38,449 nt of DNA, from assembly GCA_903863255.1 (NCBI GenBank), contig CAIPBJ010000047.1, positions 1 to 38,449 on the forward strand, given 5' to 3'. Origin of the DNA: an uncultured Methylophilaceae bacterium (GTDB lineage: Bacteria; Pseudomonadota; Gammaproteobacteria; Burkholderiales; Methylophilaceae). Within the stretch, counting starts at the first letter, position 1. Every line of letters starts with the position of its first letter. Below the pieces are notes generated by a model. The model was not told where the DNA came from, did no database searches, and saw only the letters and a list, made by a program, of their open reading frames with translations. Below are positions 28,047 to 34,670 of this stretch, in pieces. The translations under genes and the position numbers were made by a program.

Positions 28047-28403
28047 ATGAATATACAAGACCTGACTAATACAAACTATGTTTCATCTATTAATGGACAA
28101 AGCCAGAATCCAGTAAGCATCTTGCCCTTGAATCCAGTTTCGAACCGGGTTTCATCTATAAAACCTGACGAGCCTTCTCAGCAATCAATCAAGAATGCAG
28201 TGGAAGATATAAAGAATTCCGTCAAACAACATCACACCAATTTAGATATAAGCATCGATAATAATGCTAAGGAGGTTGTAGTTAAAGTCACAGATTCGAC
28301 TACAGGTGACGTCATTACCCAATTCCCCAGCAAAGAGGCTTTAGCCATATCTGAATCGATAAAAGTAAACCAAAAGGGCATTTTTCTAAATAAAAAAGCA
28401 TAA
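28047..28403 (+). CDS. flaG: Flagellar protein FlaG
   Basis: FlaG proteins are small and are associated with flagellin and the filament cap; they influence filament length in several bacteria. The 118 residues have a disordered Ser/Asn/Gln-rich N-terminal half. The conserved FlaG core is 'VVKVTDSTTGDVITQFPSKE', followed by a helix. AAGGAG lies at the right distance before ATG 28047. It stands alone: no fliC, fliD or other flagellar gene is within the window, although flaG usually lies between them. The upstream sigma-28 promoter supports the assignment. A hairpin separates it from the convergent PLP enzyme gene. Confidence 0.88.
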   Translation: MNIQDLTNTNYVSSINGQSQNPVSILPLNPVSNRVSSIKPDEPSQQSIKNAVEDIKNSVKQHHTNLDISIDNNAKEVVVKVTDSTTGDVITQFPSKEALAISESIKVNQKGIFLNKKA

Positions 28404-28404
28404 T

Positions 28405-28431
28405 AATCGATCAATGAGCCAATGATCGATT
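28405..28431. terminator. Hairpin between convergent flaG and PLP enzyme genes
   Basis: AATCGATCA (28405-28413) pairs with TGATCGATT (28423-28431) across nine bases. There is no T tract directly after it on the plus strand. On the minus strand it is followed by an AT-rich stretch with TTTTTT a few bases further on, but that lies past the PLP gene's stop and inside flaG. A shared terminator is likely but not certain. Confidence 0.5.
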
Positions 28432-28448
28432 CTATTCGAACAGTATAT

Positions 28449-30044
28449 TCATTTTAAAATTTCAGCCAAATTATCCAAAGCCAATAAAGCCCTCCCAATT
28501 ACCTCTGACTCTTTTTTTCCTCCAGAAGAACATGCTTCGACAATTAGTCTTGAACTTAGACACATTCTTAAAGCACTAGTGGGCTTTCCCGAGATACTAC
28601 TGAAAACTACCGGCTGACCTAACTGACATGACACTGGTTCAATACGTCTATCCATGAATCTCGAACCGGAACGTCTTGGGTCATTCGCAGGCAACCTGAG
28701 CAATTCATGAACCTTAACGGTCTCTTCATGACTCAATGTCTCTTTAATTCCATTTTTGGAAGATCGACAAAGTGCAAAACTAAATATTGATGGAACATCA
28801 TCCCAACTTGAGCGAACATTCAGTGAATAACGATCCATCTTTCTAGTAGGAATGTATGAAAAATGGTCATCATTCTCCAGTCGATTTACAACTGCATTTG
28901 AAAAGCGTTTCATGAAACTGGTAATTTGCGTTTCTGGCACAGTTTTAAATTGTCTGAGTTCCTCCAAAGCTGCTTCCCACCTCAACATAAGCCCAAAGTT
29001 AGCTCTATTTTTCAGTGCCGCTGAGGCGGGAGAATTCATAGGCCATTCAGCCTTTGACGAGTATGCTCGAATACCAACCGAAATAGGACTCGATAAATGC
29101 TTTTTTGATACCGATTCAGGAATCAATAATGCACCAGAAAATACTGGTCCTGTTAAAAATTTGGATCCTGTTACTGTCACCATAAAATCATTGCTTATAT
29201 ACTCTCTCAACGTATGTGAACTGATTCGAAATTGACAAGCATCGACCAAAACATTCACAAATTCTGGGAAAGTTTGTTTGAGCTTCATTGCACATGAAAG
29301 ACTCGGAGATATCAAGCCAGTCTTAGAAGTATCCACCAAAATCAAAAGAACCTGACGACCTGAATCGACTGCATTCTTAACCAAAGCTTCAACTTCTGCG
29401 TCAACTATGGATGTTGGACGAAGATTACCGTTAGCGTATCGCATTGAAATTGAGATAACTTCCGATTCTGAAGACTTCTCGACACAGTTACCTTCTATTA
29501 CATTGTCGCCCAAAGCTGATCGATTGCTAAAGTGCCTTGATGAAAGCGCAGTTGGTACACCGCTCCCGGTCTCTGAATGTTCAGGCATGATGATCAATTT
29601 TGAATTGGAATTTTCTGAATTAGTAATTTGAGCAGCAATAAGATGAATATCGGTGCCAGATGCACCAAAAATCATTTGTAAATTCGATATATTGTCGAGA
29701 TCATTTAGCTTCAGAAATTCTTTACGAATTCGATTCATTTCTTGTAAATAGACCTCTTCGGGCGCCTCTTCATCTATAGCAGAAGCAATCCTATCTCGTA
29801 ATTCGTCCGCTGCTGAAAAGGCATGATCTGATATAACTGAGGCGGTAGACGACCCAAAGGCTAACAAATCTGGATTTGGAAACGGCGAACAACCGTACCT
29901 ATTTAAAGAATGCAATCCAGAGACTGCAATCCTTGAATCCCCACCTTGACTTAATAATTGGATTGTCGAGGGAAACTTATGTAAAACCAAACTTCTTGGA
30001 AATGAATCAAGAATCTCAGAATTGGAAATTTCGGTATACATCAT
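28449..30044 (-). CDS. Fold-type-I PLP-dependent enzyme of unknown reaction (class V-like)
   Basis: This 531-residue protein is the last gene of a three-gene set. PLP-site residues of fold type I can be read: a phosphate-binding turn 'FGASGTD' (residues 127-132 GASGTD), 'MPEHSETGSG' (154-161), the pyridine-nitrogen Asp268 in 'VLVDACQFR', and the Schiff-base Lys295 in 'VTGSKFLTGPVFSGALL'. The order and spacing resemble class V aminotransferases and cysteine desulfurases, but at 531 residues it is about 130 longer than those, with extra sequence in the C-terminal half ('LLRLPANDPRRSGSRFMDRR'). It lacks the desulfurase active-site Cys loop as far as I can tell. GAAGGAG seven bases upstream supports ATG 30044. 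The reaction could be transamination, elimination or decarboxylation; the sequence does not decide. Confidence 0.8.
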   Translation of the reverse strand: MMYTEISNSEILDSFPRSLVLHKFPSTIQLLSQGGDSRIAVSGLHSLNRYGCSPFPNPDLLAFGSSTASVISDHAFSAADELRDRIASAIDEEAPEEVYLQEMNRIRKEFLKLNDLDNISNLQMIFGASGTDIHLIAAQITNSENSNSKLIIMPEHSETGSGVPTALSSRHFSNRSALGDNVIEGNCVEKSSESEVISISMRYANGNLRPTSIVDAEVEALVKNAVDSGRQVLLILVDTSKTGLISPSLSCAMKLKQTFPEFVNVLVDACQFRISSHTLREYISNDFMVTVTGSKFLTGPVFSGALLIPESVSKKHLSSPISVGIRAYSSKAEWPMNSPASAALKNRANFGLMLRWEAALEELRQFKTVPETQITSFMKRFSNAVVNRLENDDHFSYIPTRKMDRYSLNVRSSWDDVPSIFSFALCRSSKNGIKETLSHEETVKVHELLRLPANDPRRSGSRFMDRRIEPVSCQLGQPVVFSSISGKPTSALRMCLSSRLIVEACSSGGKKESEVIGRALLALDNLAEILK

Positions 30045-30106
30045 TCCATTTCTCCTTCTTTAATTTTCATTTCAAAATAGCCTATGATTTGAATATATCG
30101 GCAATG

Positions 30107-31402
30107 TTAGTAATTAACTGTAGCTCTATTTGAACTGGAATTTTTTTCGGGAGAACCTTGTAAAAAACCATTGTTCTTGGTTTTCTTGAGAAGCCCGTTA
30201 AAGGCATTGAAAACCTTATTCATCTGGACTTTCTTATAGGGGAATATTTCCTCAGAATCCATCGAATGGATCGTCATACTTGTATCAACTTCAAAAACCA
30301 GTAGTTTCCCATCTTTTGTTTCACCACAATCAATCCCGACGTACTCAAGTTCAAGACTATTAGCAATATTCTGCAGGGCCACTTTATGTTTGACTGCGAA
30401 TTTCCCATCAAATGACGCCATGAAAGACGCTTCCTCATCGCGCCTTTCAGGATTTTCAGCCATACCTGCACTTAAATAGTGAACCATCCAGTTATCAGAA
30501 ATAGCCATATGACAGACAAATGGACTGCCATCGATAAACACAATCCTGTATTTTCTAAAAAGCCCATCTGAACCACTATAATCGATGAATCTTGAAATAT
30601 AGAATTCCGTTTCAGAACGATTCTTAAGGTAATCCAGAACATCTAGATACGTATCGAGTTTGCTAAGACCTATTCCTTTATGTGAATCTACTGGCCTAGC
30701 TATAATTGGGAAGTTCGCGTCACTGATATATTCGGTTATTGCAATTTGCTGATTCCCGATTTTTTCCAAATCGTTTCTATCAATACGAGCAGTCAAAGGC
30801 ATTTCAATCCCTTGCTGGTTTTTTAGAATTGAGGACGCACCATCTCTTGATAAGCGCGCAATTCTGTCAGGTAAATTGATAACTGGTTTTGGCCAGATGG
30901 TGACTAATTGACCTATATGATTTAATAAAGAACGATTTTTGTCAGATTCACTTACTGCAATTATCAATACATCATGATCTGGAATATTTTCTGGAATGAC
31001 GGTTCCTTCTTTCACATATAGCATATCAAGAACCGTATTGCTTCCCTCTACCAAGAACTCAACCGCGTTGTTTTCAGTCAGGTCCCCAGGACTGACAAGA
31101 GCCAATAGTCTTATTCCGCTTGGGAGGGCGTCTGGGCCTAGTCGATATAATGGGCTTATCGAAAGAGCCTGATCTTGCATTGCAATACCTAAATCCCTAT
31201 TACCTTTCATGTGCAAAATGATAGACAGGTCCATCAGCGCATTACTATCATTTGGATTCATTTCCAAACGTTGAAGCAATTTGCTCCCTAAAGGCGACAA
31301 GTCCGCTCCAGAAAATGCAAGTTTTGCTAAAACAGCTAAACCAATCAAAGAATCTTCTGATTCCATAGATAAAATATTTTCCAACGTCATCTCATGTTTC
31401 AT
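30107..31402 (-). CDS. TPR plus ATP-grasp ligase-like protein
   Basis: This 431-residue protein is the middle gene of the set. Residues about 38-90 form TPR-like helices ('LEMNPNDSNALMDLSIILHM'). Residues about 95-200 resemble a pre-ATP-grasp domain ('DVLIIAVSESDKN', then 'PVINLPDRIARLSRDGASS'). Residues about 225-405 look like a RimK-type ATP-grasp: 'FPIIARPVDSHKGIGLSKL' (nucleotide-binding strand and Gly loop), 'FYISRFIDYSGSDG', 'KYRIVFIDGSPF', and the metal site with Asp358 ('YVGIDCG') and Glu371 ('LLVFEVDTSM'). Where most members have Asn two residues after that Glu, this one has Asp373. Ligation of a carboxylate to an amine through an acyl phosphate is the family chemistry; substrates are unknown. 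Start ATG 31402 follows the decarboxylase stop by 15 bp. Confidence 0.82.
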   Translation of the reverse strand: MKHEMTLENILSMESEDSLIGLAVLAKLAFSGADLSPLGSKLLQRLEMNPNDSNALMDLSIILHMKGNRDLGIAMQDQALSISPLYRLGPDALPSGIRLLALVSPGDLTENNAVEFLVEGSNTVLDMLYVKEGTVIPENIPDHDVLIIAVSESDKNRSLLNHIGQLVTIWPKPVINLPDRIARLSRDGASSILKNQQGIEMPLTARIDRNDLEKIGNQQIAITEYISDANFPIIARPVDSHKGIGLSKLDTYLDVLDYLKNRSETEFYISRFIDYSGSDGLFRKYRIVFIDGSPFVCHMAISDNWMVHYLSAGMAENPERRDEEASFMASFDGKFAVKHKVALQNIANSLELEYVGIDCGETKDGKLLVFEVDTSMTIHSMDSEEIFPYKKVQMNKVFNAFNGLLKKTKNNGFLQGSPEKNSSSNRATVNY

Positions 31403-31417
31403 ACATTCATCCCAAAT

Positions 31418-32878
31418 TTAAATACTACTTTCATATTCTTTCCCAAACCGAACTGTCGCTTCGATTAAAGCATCTACATCATTGAAATTTGTGCGATGGT
31501 TAACGAAAGCAACTCGAATAGCCAAAGAACCGTTTAACGTTGTCGTTGATGGTGCGCAAATTCCTGATTCTTGTAATTTAATCACTATGGATTTATTGAT
31601 TTCGTCTGAATTCTCGGCCTTAAACCGAAAGCAAACGATATTTAGTTCTACCGGGGACATCAGCTCTAGATTAGGATTGTCAACTACGCTAGTTTTCAAG
31701 TATTGTGCGAGCTTGCAAGTATCGGAGATCATTTCTCCAATTTTTTCTTTTCCGTAAGTCTTAAATGTGAACCAAGTTTTTAACGCGCGGAAACTTCTGG
31801 ACAAATCGGGACCAAAGTCGCAAGGCCAGGGCGACCCAGCAGACATTCCAGCATTTTCTCTTGACAAATATGTCGCCGGAGATGAAAACGTTTCTAAGTG
31901 AACATTCCTATTTCGAACCAGAATGAATCCAGCGTCATATGGAACTTGACCCCATTTGTGAAAATCGAAAGCAATCGAATCAGCTTGATGTATCCCTTTG
32001 ATTTTTGGCGCAACATCCTCAGCTAGTAAACCTAGCGCGCCGTAGGCGCCATCAACGTGAAACCAGATATTTTCCTTTTTTGCTATTGATGCAATGGTCT
32101 CGAGATCATCAATTGCCCCGACATCCACGGTGCCAGCAGTTGCTGCAATGAAGAATGGCTCCAAACCATTTTTTTTATCTTCAGCTATAGTCTTTCTTAA
32201 AATCTCAACATCCATCTGATATTCGTTATTGACGGGTATAAATCTTATTGAGTCTGTACCGATACCAGCTATGTCAATTGCCTGTTTAATGCATCCATGA
32301 GCAGCTTCTGAAGTATACGCAATCAATGTCCTTCCAGAATTCAATAATCCTGTTTCTCTTACCTCACGGCCAAGTAGGTTGGTTCGGGCAATAAGAACAC
32401 TCATAAAATTAGCCATAGAAGTTCCGGCTACAAATATTCCACTCGAGTTCTCAGGAAATTCAAACAGTTCTATCATCCACCTTACGACCTGCTTTTCGAT
32501 TTCGATCGGCATCTGATCACGACCACCTAAGTTGGCATTTAATCCAGCACTAAGCATTTCAGCCAGCATCCCAACAGGTGTCCCACCTCCATGAACCCAG
32601 CCCATAAAAGCAGGATGAACATTGCCTACGGCATAAGGAAGGACTTTCTTCATGAATTGGTCATGTACTTCTGATAATTCCGAAGGTTTTAAAGGTATCG
32701 ATTCTTGTATGGATTGACGAACATTGTTTGGAATTGGTTGCCATACCGGACGTAATCGAATATTTTCAATATAACTGAGCATATCGTCCAACATCAAATG
32801 ACTCTGAGTACGAAAATCATCCCAGTTTGAAGGGTCTAGGGTTGTCTTTTGCATATCACTGAGTATTTCAGTCCCCAT
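31418..32878 (-). CDS. Group II pyridoxal-dependent decarboxylase (aromatic-L-amino-acid decarboxylase family)
   Basis: This 486-residue protein is the first gene of the minus-strand set. The fold-type-I decarboxylase motifs are complete: 'HPAFMGWVHGGGTPVGML' near the N-terminus, the PLP-stacking His in 'TSEAAHGCIKQA', 'FIAATAGTVDVGAIDD', 'WFHVDGAYGALG' with the pyridine Asp, and the Schiff-base Lys308 in 'FDFHKWGQVPYDAGF'. 'SRSFRALKTWFTFKTYG' follows as in aromatic amino acid decarboxylases. The expected product is an amine plus CO2; substrate is unknown. The mobile loop that carries a catalytic Tyr in mammalian DOPA decarboxylase has no obvious Tyr counterpart here. No Shine-Dalgarno sequence precedes ATG 32878; ATG 32854 (residue 9) is an alternative. 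A hairpin lies right against the start. Confidence 0.88.
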   Translation of the reverse strand: MGTEILSDMQKTTLDPSNWDDFRTQSHLMLDDMLSYIENIRLRPVWQPIPNNVRQSIQESIPLKPSELSEVHDQFMKKVLPYAVGNVHPAFMGWVHGGGTPVGMLAEMLSAGLNANLGGRDQMPIEIEKQVVRWMIELFEFPENSSGIFVAGTSMANFMSVLIARTNLLGREVRETGLLNSGRTLIAYTSEAAHGCIKQAIDIAGIGTDSIRFIPVNNEYQMDVEILRKTIAEDKKNGLEPFFIAATAGTVDVGAIDDLETIASIAKKENIWFHVDGAYGALGLLAEDVAPKIKGIHQADSIAFDFHKWGQVPYDAGFILVRNRNVHLETFSSPATYLSRENAGMSAGSPWPCDFGPDLSRSFRALKTWFTFKTYGKEKIGEMISDTCKLAQYLKTSVVDNPNLELMSPVELNIVCFRFKAENSDEINKSIVIKLQESGICAPSTTTLNGSLAIRVAFVNHRTNFNDVDALIEATVRFGKEYESSI

Positions 32879-32880
32879 GA

Positions 32881-32918
32881 ATAATAACGATCTAGTTTTA
32901 CGAGTGTTTCGTTATTAT
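32881..32918 (-). promoter_or_regulatory. Inverted repeat at the 5' end of the decarboxylase gene
   Basis: ATAATAACGA (32881-32890) and TCGTTATTAT (32909-32918) are perfect 10-bp inverted copies 18 bp apart. The near copy is two bases upstream of the decarboxylase ATG. In DNA it could be a two-site operator; in RNA the stem would cover the start region. No known regulator is recognised. Confidence 0.5.
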
Positions 32919-33263
32919 GAATTGCCACCACTTTATTTAATCGGAAGAACTAGCAGACTTTGGTTCCTTAGTTTATAAGTTCGAAAGAAAATCATTGTAT
33001 GTCGATTACTATTTTTATCTGATTCATCTATTCCACGAAGTTCTCTCCAGAAAGGTTATCAATAAATAATTTGGAGGGAATCAAAATTGTTGACTCGTAA
33101 CTTTCAATAAACTAGGCGATTGACCGAAATAAAATTAATTATTTGTTAACTCTATTTTGCAATTAGAATGGAACTTATTAAGTTGAATTAGGCGGTCCAA
33201 TGATTTCATTTTCATTGAAACTGAATATAAAATATTATCAATCAACAAAGAAAATAGATCTGA
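32919..33263. other. Divergent intergenic region between the decarboxylase set and the CDF exporter
   Basis: Apart from the inverted repeat next to the decarboxylase start, this AT-rich stretch holds no gene I can support. It must contain the promoters of both divergent units. Single TTGACT and TTGACC hexamers occur (about 33089 and 33119), but no matching -10 at normal spacing is convincing, and no MerR-type operator of the kind that controls metal exporters is recognised. Confidence 0.45.
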
Positions 33264-34223
33264 ATGTCGTCCTTTAAAAATGACCACCATGACCACCATG
33301 AACACCATGACCATAACGGACATCATGACCATCACGGACATCATGATCATCACCGGATAAATTCAAAGAATAGCCAAGCCTTTTTTATAGCAATATTCTT
33401 AAATTCCTTATTTTTAATTCTGGAGGTTATTTTTGGATTCATTGCAAATTCAACTGCTCTGTTAGCAGACGCAGGCCATAATTTGTCTGATGTTCTTGGA
33501 TTGGTTTTGAGTTTGTCAGCGGCAATATTCGCCAAAAAAGTACCAAACAAGCGCTTTACCTATGGACTGAGAAGCAGTTCAATTCTAGCTGCTCTGGCCA
33601 ATTCCATGTTTCTTCTTCTCTCATCAGGAGCAATAGCTTGGGAAGCGATACAGCGTCTATCGATCACGCCTCAAGTTTCTGCGCTTACTGTCTCAAATAT
33701 TGCCTTCTTAGGGATAGTGGTCAATGGATTCTCAGCCTGGCTTTTCATCAGAGGCAACAAAAATGACCTCAATATAAAAGCAGCTTATCTTCATATGCTA
33801 TCTGATGCAGTTATATCATTCGGAGTAGTTGCGTCAGGAATCATTATGCATTTCACAGGCTTCTATTTTCTTGATCCTATAATAAGTATCGTGATCGTAA
33901 TGTTCATTGTTTACGGAACATGGGGACTACTTAGAGATGCAATGCATCTCGCTCTGAATGCCGTTCCTCAACACATTGACCTCGTTAAAATCGAGCAATT
34001 TCTTAAAGGATGCAAAGGTGTTTATGACATTCATGACCTTCACATATGGGGAATAAGCACGACTGAAAGCGCGCTTTCAGTTCACTTGGTTTTACCTGAA
34101 GGGTATCCTGGAGATGAGTATGTGGACAACATCATGTCAGTATTAAAAGATCAATTCAAAATTCAGCACAGTACGATTCAAATTGAACAAGGAACAACAA
34201 CTCATAATTGTTCATTAAGCTAA
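33264..34223 (+). CDS. Cation diffusion facilitator metal exporter (CzcD/ZitB type) with His-rich N-terminus
   Basis: This 319-residue inner-membrane protein exchanges a divalent metal, most likely Zn2+, for protons. Residues 7-30 are a tract of 15 His among Asp, Glu, Gly and Asn, a probable metal-binding tail. Six hydrophobic segments follow. The transport site shows the zinc-type His/Asp sets: His72 and Asp76 in 'DAGHNLSD', and His177 and Asp181 in 'HMLSD'. A cytoplasmic C-terminal domain with 'VYDIHDLHIWGISTTESALS' is the CDF dimerisation domain; the tail ends 'THNCSLS'. Co2+ and Cd2+ are alternative substrates. It is divergent from the decarboxylase set and is followed by a terminator. 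Confidence 0.92.
   Translation: MSSFKNDHHDHHEHHDHNGHHDHHGHHDHHRINSKNSQAFFIAIFLNSLFLILEVIFGFIANSTALLADAGHNLSDVLGLVLSLSAAIFAKKVPNKRFTYGLRSSSILAALANSMFLLLSSGAIAWEAIQRLSITPQVSALTVSNIAFLGIVVNGFSAWLFIRGNKNDLNIKAAYLHMLSDAVISFGVVASGIIMHFTGFYFLDPIISIVIVMFIVYGTWGLLRDAMHLALNAVPQHIDLVKIEQFLKGCKGVYDIHDLHIWGISTTESALSVHLVLPEGYPGDEYVDNIMSVLKDQFKIQHSTIQIEQGTTTHNCSLS
33282..33353 (+). repeat. Imperfect trinucleotide/hexacodon repeat encoding the His-rich tail
   Basis: Seventy-two bases made of GAC/GGA-CAT/CAC-CAT/CAC units encode 24 residues in patterns DHH, EHH and GHHDHH. Such a repeat can gain or lose units by slippage in steps of three codons without breaking the frame. Confidence 0.85.
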
Positions 34224-34233
34224 GAAAATTAAT

Positions 34234-34257
34234 GCATTACTTGAAATGCTTTTTTTT
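34234..34257 (+). terminator. Terminator after the CDF exporter gene
   Basis: GCATT (34234-34238) pairs with AATGC (34245-34249) across six bases, followed by eight consecutive T (34250-34257). The stem is short but the T run is strong, and it begins ten bases after the stop codon. Confidence 0.65.
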
Positions 34258-34459
34258 GGTAAATATAACTACCCCACCGCTTTAATTCATAGAGCATTGA
34301 ATTCTCAATTTTGATATTGAATCAGGCCAAAAATAGTTTGTTAATAGATTCAACTATTCAGAACAAAATCAATTATCTTGCTGTATGACCAAATTTAAAA
34401 ATAATAGTTACTAATCCAATGGGACTAGTGCATCCAGTTAAAGCCCAATAATTATACAT

Positions 34460-34498
34460 ATTTAATAAATATGACAATTATTGTCATATTTATTAAAT
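34460..34498. promoter_or_regulatory. 39-bp perfect inverted repeat
   Basis: ATTTAATAAATATGACAAT (34460-34478) and its exact reverse complement (34480-34498) flank a single T. The core reads TGACAATTATTGTCA. It is 172 bp before the HD-GYP start. There is no T tract, so it looks more like an operator or a cruciform than a terminator. Confidence 0.7.
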
Positions 34499-34522
34499 TG
34501 TAAATTTATTAACTGCCTTTGA

Positions 34523-34544
34523 GATTAGAATAATTATTCTAATC
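34523..34544. promoter_or_regulatory. 22-bp perfect palindrome
   Basis: GATTAGAATAA (34523-34533) is followed immediately by its reverse complement TTATTCTAATC (34534-34544). It lies 24 bp after the larger inverted repeat, with unrelated sequence, suggesting a second regulator site. It loosely resembles Fur/PerR-type boxes, but the even-length centre does not fit those well. Confidence 0.65.
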
Positions 34545-34670
34545 AATCAGATCTTTCGATTTATGGATTTTGTTCGAAATAAGGCCGTTTTATTTAGCTA
34601 TTTGATAGATGGATAAAAATAAATACTGATTTAATACTATTTAAAATTCTAACGCTATTGGTTCTAAACA

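Larger units (their letters stand above)
34258..34670. other. AT-rich intergenic region upstream of the HD-GYP gene
   Basis: No gene is supported here. The stretch holds two perfect palindromes (34460-34498 and 34523-34544), described separately. It also shows runs such as TTATGGATTTTG that give no convincing promoter. It is the longest non-coding stretch in the window and is unusually AT-rich. Confidence 0.6.

Noticed and set aside
33135-33353. Minus-strand reading frame of Met/Val repeats opposite the exporter's His tract
   Set aside because: It is the antisense of the GAC-CAT repeat; its composition is dictated by that repeat and it has no ribosome-binding site.
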